From: DASZXJ01 sp035545895
GTDB lineage: Bacteria > Planctomycetota > Phycisphaerae > Tepidisphaerales > Tepidisphaeraceae
Direction of reading: 5' to 3'
Assembly: GCA_035545895.1 (NCBI GenBank)
Contig: DASZXJ010000044.1
Location: 1 to 33,496, forward strand
Length of the DNA: 33,496 nt
The notes beneath the pieces were generated by a model that had not been told where the DNA came from, ran no database searches, and worked only from the letters and a program-made list of their open reading frames with translations. Shown here piece by piece: positions 5,788 to 14,158 of this stretch (its first letter is position 1; each line of letters starts with the position of its first letter). The translations under genes and the position numbers were made by a program.

Positions 5788-8418
5788 TCAGGCGATCGAT
5801 GGCGATTGTTCTTCGAGGTCGATTTCGTCCCGTACAACAGCGGTTTTGACTTCTCTGGATGGTGTTGGAATTGGATCAAATCCCTGTTTTTCGGCGGCTT
5901 CGTCGATCAGGCTCAATACCGGGCCGGCGACCAGCGATTTGTTGACCAGGTACATCGTTGCTAGGAACAGCGGTATCAGCAGTGCCGGCCGACTGAACGG
6001 CCACACGTACAGGAACAGCAGACCCGTCAAAATCAGGCTCGCAAAAGTCAAAACCCGGCAGAACGTGCTAGGCAGCAGTTCCACGCGCACGCGCGTCAGC
6101 ATGCCGCGCCCTTCATGTTTTTCCGACATCGTGGTCAGACGCACCTTCACGTAGCGGCTGCCGTAAATTTCCATGTCCCATTCGTTCCAGCCACTGTCCA
6201 CGCGCATTCGCCAGCCGGCTTCGCTTACATCCTGCTTGATGCGCTGCAAAAGCACCACGCGATCGTGATAGGAACTCCAATACAGCAAGGTTCGCTTGCT
6301 TAGCGGATCGAGCGGCAACAGCCGAGGCCGGCCTTGATGCTTGGCTTCGCGTTGCAATACCTTGGCTTTGAGACGAACAGAATATCTCGCCCAGCCGCGG
6401 GCGATCGGCTGACGGAAATGCAGATATGCAATCAACGGCCTGGCCAGCCAATGCTTGCGCGGAATTCTGGGCGCTTGCGCGGCGGCGATAATCGCCAGCA
6501 CAATCGGCACGCAGAACATCAGCGCGGCCACCCAAAGCAGCGGTGTAAACGCCAACCCAAGGATCACGAAAAATGCGCTGAGCAGATGCCACTCAATGCT
6601 CATCAGCATGGCTGCAAGCAGCGAAGCCTGCCGGCGATAAATCGTTTGAAACAGTCCCGATCCGAAGACACCATGATAAATCACATCTCGACCAACGCGC
6701 ACGCCGATCTGATCTCCGCCATAGATTCGACCTCGCCAACTGCTGGCGCCTAATGAGTTGAAATGATCGGGATGTTTGAATTTGAGCAGCGCCTCGGCCT
6801 CGCCATAGCCGCGCTGTTGTTTCAGATAAGCTTGGACCGTATTGCGGCGGTAATGCCAGACCTGCGCGCTGGGAGCAAATCCGATGGTGTAACCCTGATG
6901 CTGCAATCGCCAGATGAAATCGACATCATCGCCGGCTTTGCGGAATTGCGGATCGAATCCGTTGATCTGTTTGGCGGCCCAGGTGTAAAAGGCCATGTTG
7001 CAGCCGGGCACGTGCTCGGCGGTGCGGTCGTCGATCATCACGTGCGTCGGCCCGCCTGGACTTTTGCCAACGCAGTCGGCAACCCACGAACCTTCATCGG
7101 GAATTAAATTGGGCCCGCCCATGCCGATGTGCTTGGACCTGACCATCGCCAAGGCCAGGTAATACAGCCAATCTTCATCGGCTTCGCAGTCGCTGTCGGT
7201 ATACGCGATGATTTCACCAGTGGCTGCATTCATCCCAACATTGCGGGCGTAGCTCAAACCTTTGTTTTTCTGGCGAATGTATTTCACCCAAGGGAATTTC
7301 GTCAGTATTTTGGGCGTGTGATCCGTACTGCCATCATCAACGAAAACAACCTCGTAATCGGGATAGCGCAACCGCTCCATCGACCGCAGGCACGATTCCA
7401 CCGTGCTTGCGCCGTTGTAGGAGCAGATGATCACGCTCACCTTGGGCAGCTTCACTTCGGCCACTTGCGGCACGCGGTGAAACAGGTCCTTGATCACCGA
7501 AAACGCCGGCTTGGGCGCGCGATCGGCATGAACGATACCAAATTTCCAATCCGTGATTTGCCAGCCATGTGTATGCCAGTCATCGGTAAAGCTGAAAATA
7601 AACGTGCCCGCCAAGCCCTCATCAAAGACGGCTTTCACATGATTGGCGAGAATCATCGCCTGCTGTTCTTCGGTTTTTTCGTGATGGGTATCGATCCCGT
7701 ATTCGCCGAGCATCAGCGGCTTTTCACCGGCGATGTTTTGCAGACGACCGAGATAATTTCGGAACACCTGTTCATCATGCAGATAGACGTTGAAGCAGAC
7801 GAAATCGATGCTTTGCGGTTGCAGATATTCGGTGGTCGGAAAATTGGCGAACGTCACCAGGCAGTTGGGCGCATACGCTTTGGCGGTGGCGACGAGATCA
7901 TCGACAAACTGCTCCACGCGCTCGCGGCCATGGTATCTCACCAGGTCCGGCGGAATTTCGTTGACAACGCTGATCGCGAAAATGGCTTCATGGTTGCCGC
8001 AGCATTTGGCGGCGTGACGGACAGCCTCGTGAGCCTGGCGCGTCAGATCAGCATGGTCGATAAATGACAAATTCTTCGGCCAAGCCACGTCCAGGAAAAC
8101 CTTAAGTCCCATCTTGGCGGCAAGGTCCAAAAACCACTTCGGCGGAACGTGGTAAATGCGGACGCAATTGGCGCCCAGGTCGAGAATTTGTTCAAAGTCA
8201 GATTGAGCTTGCTCGGGGTTGGGAAACGGATCGCCATCGCGATTGGCTTCGAATGGGCCGTAGGTAACGCCTTTGACGTAGAACTTTTCCGTGCCCAGCC
8301 GGAAGAATCGTCCATCTCGGCGAACGCGGTTGGCGGTCGTATGGCCGATGCGCCGCTGCCGCCCGCTCGTAATGGGGACCTGTCGCAGATGAACCGGCTC
8401 GTGAACGGCGATGGACAT
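5788..8418 (-). CDS. Bifunctional glycoside hydrolase - GT2 glycosyltransferase, membrane-bound
   Basis: 876 residues in three parts. Residues 35-315 form a TIM-barrel glycoside hydrolase of GH2/GH5 clan type: VKGVTYGPF at 48-56, the acid/base candidate E154 in VVNEIPP, and the nucleophile candidate E239 in GEYGID. Residues 326-545 form a GT2 domain: VSVIICSYNG (327-336), DDGST (361-365), the DxD-type DSD (408-410), GDDVDF (496-501) and a QQRGYG (534-539) reminiscent of the QxxRW loop of processive synthases. The rest carries hydrophobic pairs at about 602-650 and 788-828. Predicted to build and possibly trim a beta-linked glycan at the inner membrane. The start is chosen at 8418, with AAGGGG 10 bases upstream. 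It is the first gene of the run that continues with the ABC exporter. The N-terminus has no signal peptide, so the hydrolase part appears cytoplasmic unless the membrane topology is unusual. Confidence 0.85.
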   Translation of the reverse strand: MSIAVHEPVHLRQVPITSGRQRRIGHTTANRVRRDGRFFRLGTEKFYVKGVTYGPFEANRDGDPFPNPEQAQSDFEQILDLGANCVRIYHVPPKWFLDLAAKMGLKVFLDVAWPKNLSFIDHADLTRQAHEAVRHAAKCCGNHEAIFAISVVNEIPPDLVRYHGRERVEQFVDDLVATAKAYAPNCLVTFANFPTTEYLQPQSIDFVCFNVYLHDEQVFRNYLGRLQNIAGEKPLMLGEYGIDTHHEKTEEQQAMILANHVKAVFDEGLAGTFIFSFTDDWHTHGWQITDWKFGIVHADRAPKPAFSVIKDLFHRVPQVAEVKLPKVSVIICSYNGASTVESCLRSMERLRYPDYEVVFVDDGSTDHTPKILTKFPWVKYIRQKNKGLSYARNVGMNAATGEIIAYTDSDCEADEDWLYYLALAMVRSKHIGMGGPNLIPDEGSWVADCVGKSPGGPTHVMIDDRTAEHVPGCNMAFYTWAAKQINGFDPQFRKAGDDVDFIWRLQHQGYTIGFAPSAQVWHYRRNTVQAYLKQQRGYGEAEALLKFKHPDHFNSLGASSWRGRIYGGDQIGVRVGRDVIYHGVFGSGLFQTIYRRQASLLAAMLMSIEWHLLSAFFVILGLAFTPLLWVAALMFCVPIVLAIIAAAQAPRIPRKHWLARPLIAYLHFRQPIARGWARYSVRLKAKVLQREAKHQGRPRLLPLDPLSKRTLLYWSSYHDRVVLLQRIKQDVSEAGWRMRVDSGWNEWDMEIYGSRYVKVRLTTMSEKHEGRGMLTRVRVELLPSTFCRVLTFASLILTGLLFLYVWPFSRPALLIPLFLATMYLVNKSLVAGPVLSLIDEAAEKQGFDPIPTPSREVKTAVVRDEIDLEEQSPSIA

Positions 8419-9051
8419 AAAACAACATCCCCTTGGGGCTCAGCAGGCATATCGTAAGATGCTGCGGACGTTTTTCCTAAAGATTTTCCGAACAGTTGCT
8501 GTATAGACAACCCATTCCGGGCCGGGTTAGGTAATAGTTACCGGCCATGCCCGACAGGAAGGTCCGATAATTCTGGAACCCTGCCCCGAATGCGTAAATT
8601 CCTTGTTTATTATGAGATACATGCGAAGCCCCCTATTTCGTTGCACCCAGATTAGTGCACGGTTTCGGCGACTCCACCCTGTTGAAAACCCTATTTAGCG
8701 GCGGTGCTTACACCGCGTTTGATCCATCTGTGACCTAAATCACGCGTCGCCAGCTCCAAAAATATCAGGCCTTTGCTGAGAACCGCTAACTGCCAAGCAC
8801 TATCAAAGAATTGGAAATCCTCGTGGTTCATATCTTCAAGATTGAGACGCTGCGCTTTGCAGCCGATGAAATCCAAGCTAAGAAGCCCGTGTTTCCGCGT
8901 TATCGAGGGTTCATCATAGGAAATAGTTCTATGCCGCAACTTGGTACGCAAATTGTGGTGTAATCAATTAATGAAGGTGAACTTCCAAGCGGCTCTGCCG
9001 CGCGGGATGGGGGCACGGCATAGAATAAGTGTCGTAGAGTCGGAGAACGCG
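8419..9051. other. Gene-poor divergent gap with small hairpins
   Basis: About 630 bp between the divergent GH-GT2 and TPR genes, visibly poorer in GC than the genes around it. It holds three small inverted repeats: GGCCGG/CCGGCC around 8519-8545, TTGCAC/GTGCAC around 8641-8662 and GCGGTG/CACCGC at 8701-8716. A minus-strand frame at 8951-8691 (86 codons, TTG start, no ribosome site, no recognisable family) is not convincing. The promoters of both flanking genes must lie here, but no strong -35/-10 pair stands out. It may be a remnant of a degraded gene. Confidence 0.4.
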
Positions 9052-9543
9052 ATGCCGCCAGACAAACTGAATCGGATCAATGAAGTTAAGCCGCGACTGA
9101 CCGAGATGAATCCCTATGTGGACGAAACCACATGGGAGTTTGGCCTATCTCATCGTTTGTGGCAGCTATCTCGCGCCGTCCACTTGGTGATGATCCGCGC
9201 GGGACTTGTGTCGATTCCTCGTCCGATTCGGGATTCGATATTGCTGGACGCGGCGGTGGCTATTCGCGGCGGCCAGATCGATTGGGCCACGAACTTGCTT
9301 GAAAACTACAGAGCGACCTTGTTGGGAGATGCTGCCTATCTCAACCTGTTGGGCGCCATTCAGGAATTGAAGAATCGAATGGGCGTAGCGAGGGAATTTT
9401 ATAGGCTAGCGTTTGACGTCGATCGCGACTTTGCTCCGGCCCGGCGCAATCGTGACCGACTTGATGAAGAATTCAAAGGCAATCACGCACACCGCACGAT
9501 ATCACTTGGCGACAACGAAATCCGCGCTCACCGGGCGACGTAA
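9052..9543 (+). CDS. TPR-like small protein
   Basis: 163 residues from the ATG at 9052, chosen because GGAG lies 6 bases upstream; the frame is open further upstream but without a ribosome site. The second half contains two consecutive helical hairpins (about residues 70-140: the stretch around AVAIRGGQIDWATNLLENY, then YLNLLGAIQELKNRMGVARE and FYRLAFDVDRDFAPARRNRD) with the small/large residue spacing of tetratricopeptide repeats, a protein-interaction fold. No signal peptide or membrane segment. No partner is indicated by the neighbours: the gene stands alone on the plus strand and its last 42 bp overlap the 3' end of the convergent Lnt gene. Function unknown. Confidence 0.65.
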   Translation: MPPDKLNRINEVKPRLTEMNPYVDETTWEFGLSHRLWQLSRAVHLVMIRAGLVSIPRPIRDSILLDAAVAIRGGQIDWATNLLENYRATLLGDAAYLNLLGAIQELKNRMGVAREFYRLAFDVDRDFAPARRNRDRLDEEFKGNHAHRTISLGDNEIRAHRAT

Positions 9544-10920
9544 CCGGGCACCAAGCGATTGAATTGCAAAGAATAGAACCAATTGGCCCGTTATTACGAC
9601 CGCTGCCCAAGCCAACCAACGGTCGGGCGGCAAATGGCCGACTTGCGATAGATCAAACCGCCCGGCGATCATTTCACCTTGGCCGGGATAACCGGCAGTG
9701 GCGATGGTTTTTCCATGTTGCCCGGTTAGCTGCGACACGCCTGAACTCCAGACGCTGAACACTGGGACACCATATTCGGCGGATCGAATCGGCGCCAGCG
9801 CTCCGTGAAGCATCCGACGTTCATGATCGCCCCAGCTTGCCAGATCCATCGTTGGAAAGATCAACCCTTGCGCCCCTTGCCGAACAAAATCGTCGCAGAC
9901 CAGCGCGTAACTCACGTCATAGCAGATGCCGGTTCCAATTTTACCCCAAGGCGACTCCCACACCCGACGAGATGGCGCCGGCAAACCATCATCCATAAAC
10001 TGCACCGGGACGGATTTTCCCTGCTCAAATACATCCTGCCCGTCGGGACCGACGACGAAGGCCGTGTCGTAAAAATCGTCGCCGGGCAAAAAATGCATCC
10101 CACCTGCGATCAGATAACGCTGATGTTTTTGCAAAACCCGTCGCACCAAATCAGGCACCGGGCCATGAAAGGTGTATTCACTAAGAACGAGGATTTGGGC
10201 TTCTGGATGAGCAACGGCAAGTCGATCCAGCGCATCAGCGACCTGCTGAATGCCGGGATTCTCAAGCTGAACTCCCGCCACGTGCAGCAAACCGGTTGTT
10301 TCGGGTTGCCGGCTCGGCAAATACATAAACACGACCGCGACGATCGTGATTGCCGCGCCGGCAAATCGCAATCGCTTTTGCGTTGAAACCACAAATGCCG
10401 CTGATGCAATGTAAATGAAGCCTATTCCATATACACCCAGACACGTCCACCCTACTCCCGGGAGAAATGCGACGACCTCACCGGGCAGCATCCATGCAAA
10501 CCTCAATGGATAAAGCTCGCTGCGAAAGAATTCGATGCCGGTCCAAAAAAACGGTGTGAGGATGCAAACCCACGTTTCGTGGAATCGGCGGCGTACCAAA
10601 AACAAAAGAAGTACAAACGCACCGATCGGCCAGCCCGTGATCAGCCAGATCAGTGGCGCTCGCCACCCGAAAATCTCCAGAAAAAACCAGAGATGTGGAG
10701 CGTACATCGCAATTCCCGCGATCAGCCCGACATAAAACGCCCGCCTTGCGGTCGTCACGCGAGAAAGCACGCATAGGGAAATTAAAGAGGCAAAGATGGC
10801 CGGCGCTGCAATTGGAATGGAAAAGGCAATCCAGTAACCAATCGCGGCCAGCACGATCAGCATTGCAATGACGCGGGCGGAAAGCGTCTTTGCGCGATGA
10901 TCGGCCACCTGCTCCTCCAT
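9502..10920 (-). CDS. lnt: Apolipoprotein N-acyltransferase (Lnt-like)
   Basis: 472 residues. The N-terminal part (to about 200) has six to seven membrane helices; the C-terminal part is a nitrilase-fold domain with the Glu-Lys-Cys triad in the expected order: E248 (VLSEYTF), K302 (FEQGKSVP) and C333 (GTGICYD). A last hydrophobic segment at 436-455 returns to the membrane, as in Lnt. Lnt transfers an acyl chain from phospholipid to the N-terminal cysteine of apolipoproteins in the inner membrane, the last step of lipoprotein maturation. The overall length is slightly short of the usual 500 residues. The ATG at 10920 has AGGGA 6 bases upstream. Its last 42 bp overlap the TPR gene end on the opposite strand. 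An Lnt-fold amidase with another substrate is possible, but the membrane topology favours Lnt. Confidence 0.85.
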   Translation of the reverse strand: MEEQVADHRAKTLSARVIAMLIVLAAIGYWIAFSIPIAAPAIFASLISLCVLSRVTTARRAFYVGLIAGIAMYAPHLWFFLEIFGWRAPLIWLITGWPIGAFVLLLFLVRRRFHETWVCILTPFFWTGIEFFRSELYPLRFAWMLPGEVVAFLPGVGWTCLGVYGIGFIYIASAAFVVSTQKRLRFAGAAITIVAVVFMYLPSRQPETTGLLHVAGVQLENPGIQQVADALDRLAVAHPEAQILVLSEYTFHGPVPDLVRRVLQKHQRYLIAGGMHFLPGDDFYDTAFVVGPDGQDVFEQGKSVPVQFMDDGLPAPSRRVWESPWGKIGTGICYDVSYALVCDDFVRQGAQGLIFPTMDLASWGDHERRMLHGALAPIRSAEYGVPVFSVWSSGVSQLTGQHGKTIATAGYPGQGEMIAGRFDLSQVGHLPPDRWLAWAAVVITGQLVLFFAIQSLGARLRRPVSADFVVAK

Positions 10921-11007
10921 CGTTTTTCCCTAAATATGGTTGCTCGCGCCGGATCAATTCTTCCGTGAGCTCTGTTGCAGACTTTTTATCAACGCCACTT
11001 TCCGCGA

Positions 11008-11013
11008 TACTAT
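11008..11013 (+). promoter_or_regulatory. Possible -10 box for a leaderless phosphatase mRNA
   Basis: TACTAT ends 5 bases before the ATG at 11019 of the phosphatase gene, which has no Shine-Dalgarno sequence. This spacing would place the transcription start at or next to the A of the ATG. A weak TTTATC lies 17 bp upstream as a poor -35. The 98-bp gap (10921-11018) is shared with the divergent Lnt gene. Confidence 0.25.
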
Positions 11014-11018
11014 TCCGC

Positions 11019-11891
11019 ATGCAAAGCTTTGATGCCAACCAGGTTCTGGAGGTCTTTGCCGCTGCGGGCGATGAGAACAAGCTTTCGACTCTGCGAAAAG
11101 GACAGGTCGTCACTCTGCCGGCAGAGGGCGAAGTCTGGATGACCGGCGATATTCACGACCACCGCAACAACTTTCGCAAACTGATCGAAGCGGCCGATCT
11201 TCCAAATAATCCTCAGCGACACGTGGTTTTGCACGAATTGATCCATGGCGACCACTACGATTCCGCCGGCGCCGAAGACAGTTGGCTCATGCTCTACCAG
11301 GCGGCTGAACTCAAATGCAATTTCCCCACGCAGGTGCATTTTCTTCTGGCCAACCACGACTTGGCGCAGATTCACGGCGAAGGAATCATGAAAGCCGGCT
11401 TGAGCGTTTGTGAAGCGTTTAACGCCGCCGTCAAACGCGATTTTCCCGACGGTGGAACGCTGGTGACAGTGGCCATCACCGAATACTTGCTGACCTTGCC
11501 GCTGGCGATTCGGTGTCCCAACGGCATGTTTTTCTGCCACAGCCTGCCGACGGATGAACAAATCAAGACATTTGATTTTTCGGTTTTTGAGCGCGATCAG
11601 CTTTCGCCACAGGATTATCGCCGCAAGACCGGGCCGGTCTATCAGTTGATCTGGGGCAGAAAGGTGACGCCCGTGGGCGTGGCGGAATTCGCCGACAAAG
11701 TTGGCGCGGAACTGATCATCACCGGACATCAGCCGCAGGAAATGGGGTATGCAATCAATGGCGAACAGCATCTGATCATTGCATCGGACCACAACCATGG
11801 CGTGTTTCTGCCGATCGATTTATCGCAGAAATACGATGTTCCAACCCTTGTCGATCGATTGAAAAAGTTTGTGGAACTCGGCGCGGATTGA
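11019..11891 (+). CDS. Calcineurin-like metallophosphatase
   Basis: 290 residues from the ATG at 11019; an in-frame ATG at 10890 would overlap the Lnt gene start and add a low-complexity, non-conserved leader. The metal-binding motifs of the family are present in order: GDIHDHRNN (43-51, D44 and H46), GDHYD (77-81) in the position of GDxxD/GDxVDRG, NHD (112-114), H174 in FCHSLP and GH (236-237) followed by SDHNHG at 256-261. A cytoplasmic phosphoesterase or protein phosphatase of the PPP type is expected; the substrate is unknown. The gene is monocistronic: divergent from Lnt, convergent with the Opp gene run and separated from it by a strong hairpin. Confidence 0.8.
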   Translation: MQSFDANQVLEVFAAAGDENKLSTLRKGQVVTLPAEGEVWMTGDIHDHRNNFRKLIEAADLPNNPQRHVVLHELIHGDHYDSAGAEDSWLMLYQAAELKCNFPTQVHFLLANHDLAQIHGEGIMKAGLSVCEAFNAAVKRDFPDGGTLVTVAITEYLLTLPLAIRCPNGMFFCHSLPTDEQIKTFDFSVFERDQLSPQDYRRKTGPVYQLIWGRKVTPVGVAEFADKVGAELIITGHQPQEMGYAINGEQHLIIASDHNHGVFLPIDLSQKYDVPTLVDRLKKFVELGAD

Positions 11892-11898
11892 TATTTAC

Positions 11899-11955
11899 GC
11901 CGCTCGCGGCTGAGCGCGACCATTCGATCGCGGCTCGCGCTCAGCCGCAAGCGGC
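11899..11955. terminator. GC-rich hairpin between convergent genes
   Basis: GCCGCTCGCGGCTGAGCGCG (11899-11918) pairs with the arm ending GCCGCAAGCGGC (11934-11955), giving a stem of about 20 bp with one mismatch. It sits 7 bp after the phosphatase stop and 2 bp before the OppF stop codon, so it could act as a bidirectional terminator. There is no T-run, and the arms resemble a GC-rich REP-type repeat, so a dispersed palindrome that has settled between convergent genes is an equal possibility. Confidence 0.55.
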
Positions 11956-11957
11956 AT

Positions 11958-13022
11958 CTATTTCGTCACCCAGCACGCCGCCACATGACCCGGCTGCCCC
12001 TCTTTTTGTTCGAGAGGCGGATTCTCGCAGACGCATTTGGAGAGTACGCGAAGCTTGACCCCACCGGACTGGATTTGCACCGTATCCTTCTCGTCGGCCT
12101 GCGCTGCAGATTGTTGAGACAGCAGGCATCGCGGATGGAAGGGACACCCGGTCGGCGGGTTGGAAGGTGAAGGCACTTCGCCCGGCAGGACGATCCGCTG
12201 ATGCGTCGGCCGGGGATTGGGTTCGGGCACCGCGGACAACAACGCTGTGGTATACGGGTGCTTGGGATTACCATACAACTCTTTGGCCGACGCTTTTTCG
12301 ACAATTCGGCCCAGGTACATCACCGCCACTTCATCGGAAAAATGCTCCACCACCGCCAGATTGTGCGCGATGAACAGATACGCAATTTTGCGTTCCTTTT
12401 GGAGGTCATCCAGCAAATTGAGAATTTGCGATTGAATGGAAACATCGAGCGCGCTGACCGGCTCATCGCAGACGATAAAATCGGGATTGAGCGCCAGCGC
12501 GCGGGCAATGCCGATGCGCTGGCGCTGCCCGCCTGAGAATTCATGCGGATAACGCGAGGCATATTGCGGATCGAGACCGACGCGTTCAAGCAGCGCCGCC
12601 ACGCGCTGGTTCTTTTCCTCGCCACGTGCCAGGCCATGCACGTGGATCGGCTCGCCGATGATGTTGCCGACGGTCATTCGCGGATTGAGGCTGCTGACAG
12701 GGTCCTGGAAGATGATCTGCATCTGCCGTCGCAGGCGGCGTAGCTCTTCTCCCTTGTAAGCAAAAAAATCCATGCCCTTGTATTTGACGCTTCCGCCGCT
12801 GGCGGGAATCAATCGCAGAATAGTCCGGCCCACGGTGGTCTTTCCGCAGCCGGATTCTCCCACCAGGCCAAGCGTTTTGCCCGGCTGAACGGTAAAGGAG
12901 ACACCATCGACGGCTTTCACATGGCCGACCACGCGCGAGAACACGCCACGTCGAATGGGGAAATACGTTTTGAGATCGCGCACTTCAAGCAACGGCTGAC
13001 CATTGTTGGGTGACTCGCTCAT
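11958..13022 (-). CDS. oppF: Oligopeptide ABC transporter ATPase, OppF/DppF type
   Basis: 354 residues. Walker A GESGCGKTT (55-63), Q-loop FQDP (105-108), signature FSGGQ (162-166), Walker B IVCDEPVS (183-190) and switch H220. The C-terminal oligopeptide-transporter extension contains GCPFHPRC (292-299), one of the cysteines of the Fe-S-like cluster seen in this subfamily. It energises peptide import together with OppD. The start ATG overlaps the OppD stop as ATGA, implying translational coupling. It is the last gene of a nine-gene minus-strand run that ends at the hairpin 11899-11955. The pair is the only ATPase pair for two complete permease sets. Confidence 0.93.
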   Translation of the reverse strand: MSESPNNGQPLLEVRDLKTYFPIRRGVFSRVVGHVKAVDGVSFTVQPGKTLGLVGESGCGKTTVGRTILRLIPASGGSVKYKGMDFFAYKGEELRRLRRQMQIIFQDPVSSLNPRMTVGNIIGEPIHVHGLARGEEKNQRVAALLERVGLDPQYASRYPHEFSGGQRQRIGIARALALNPDFIVCDEPVSALDVSIQSQILNLLDDLQKERKIAYLFIAHNLAVVEHFSDEVAVMYLGRIVEKASAKELYGNPKHPYTTALLSAVPEPNPRPTHQRIVLPGEVPSPSNPPTGCPFHPRCLLSQQSAAQADEKDTVQIQSGGVKLRVLSKCVCENPPLEQKEGQPGHVAACWVTK

Positions 13023-14155
13023 GCGGTCACCTCCCCCACCGATTCGGGATTGACCGTGCGTTTATGATCCAGGCGTGGTTCGCTCGGCTTGGCGGTTTCG
13101 TAACCTTCAAGCTGATGGCAGGCGACCCAGTGAGCCGGAGAGATTTCGCGAAGGGTTGGCTCTTCGGTTTGACAGCGCTTGAGGACCTTGAATCGGTCAG
13201 CGGCGGAGGCGATTTCTACGGTTTCGGGGAGACCTACGGCGGCGCCGTGGGCGTTCGCAAGCTCGCGCGTTTTGGCGCAGCGGGTGTGGAATTTGCATCC
13301 GGTGGGAAATCGCGCGGGGTTGGGAACCGTTCCTGGAATCGTTTCCAGGCGCTCACTTAATGCGCCCAGCTTGGGCATTGATCGCAAAAGACCCTGTGTG
13401 TAAGGGTGAAGCGGGTGATCGAACAATTCCTCGACGCCGGCACTTTCGACGATTCGGCTGGCGTACATGACGTTGACGACATCGGCGTTTTCCGCGACCA
13501 CGCCCAAATCATGCGTAATCAACAGCATGGCCATGCCGGTTTCGCGCTGGAGCTTTCTCAACAGTTCGAGAATCTGTGCCTGAATGGTGACGTCGAGCGC
13601 GGTTGTGGGTTCGTCGGCAATTAAAAGTTTCGGCTTGCATGCCAGCGCCATCGCGATCATGACGCGTTGCCGCATGCCGCCGGACATCTGGTGAGGAAAC
13701 TCGTGCAATCGCCGGCCCGGGTCGGCGATGCCGACCTCGTGCAGGGCTTCCTCGGCAATTTCATACGCCTCGGCCGTCCGAACGTTCTGATGCAGGACGA
13801 CGGCCTCGACGATCTGGTCGCCGATCGTATAGACAGGGTTGAGGCTGGTCATCGGTTCCTGGAAGACCATGGCGATGTCTTTGCCGCGCACGCCGCGCAT
13901 CTGCTTTTCGGTCAGGTCAAGCAGGTTGCGATTATTGAAGATGATCTTGCCGCCGAGCACCTTGCCCGGCGGAGAGGGGATCAGCCGTAAAACCGATAGC
14001 GCGGTGACCGATTTGCCGCAACCCGATTCGCCCACCAGCGCGACGGTTTGTCCGGGATAGATGCAGAACGAGACATCGCGCACCGGCCTCACGTCGCCGC
14101 GATTGGTTTCAAAGGCGATATTAAGCTGCTGAATATCGAGTAGCGGCTGAGGCAT
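13019..14155 (-). CDS. oppD: Oligopeptide ABC transporter ATPase, OppD/DppD type
   Basis: 378 residues. Walker A GESGCGKS (42-49), Q-loop FQEPMTSLNP (98-107), signature MSGG (157-160), Walker B LLIADEPTTALD (177-188). The C-terminal extension has a GCKFHTRC motif. It is the heterodimer partner of OppF: the FQEPMTSLNP loop here against FQDPVSSLNP in OppF is the usual D/F distinction. It starts 3 bp after the upstream permease stop and overlaps oppF by 4 bp. The far C-terminus (after about 345) is extended and poorly conserved in appearance. Confidence 0.93.
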   Translation of the reverse strand: MPQPLLDIQQLNIAFETNRGDVRPVRDVSFCIYPGQTVALVGESGCGKSVTALSVLRLIPSPPGKVLGGKIIFNNRNLLDLTEKQMRGVRGKDIAMVFQEPMTSLNPVYTIGDQIVEAVVLHQNVRTAEAYEIAEEALHEVGIADPGRRLHEFPHQMSGGMRQRVMIAMALACKPKLLIADEPTTALDVTIQAQILELLRKLQRETGMAMLLITHDLGVVAENADVVNVMYASRIVESAGVEELFDHPLHPYTQGLLRSMPKLGALSERLETIPGTVPNPARFPTGCKFHTRCAKTRELANAHGAAVGLPETVEIASAADRFKVLKRCQTEEPTLREISPAHWVACHQLEGYETAKPSEPRLDHKRTVNPESVGEVTA

Positions 14156-14158
14156 GAA

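Noticed and set aside
7129..8067. 312-codon plus-strand frame inside the GH-GT2 gene
   Set aside because: Antisense of the hydrolase and transferase motifs, which are clearly conserved; high GC makes such frames common.
8691..8951. 86-codon minus-strand reading frame in the divergent gap
   Set aside because: TTG start, no ribosome site, no recognisable family and no conserved-looking motif; treated as chance or as a remnant.
10890..11018. Upstream extension of the phosphatase gene to the ATG at 10890
   Set aside because: The extra 43 residues overlap the start of lnt, are low in conservation signal and precede a domain that begins normally at 11019.
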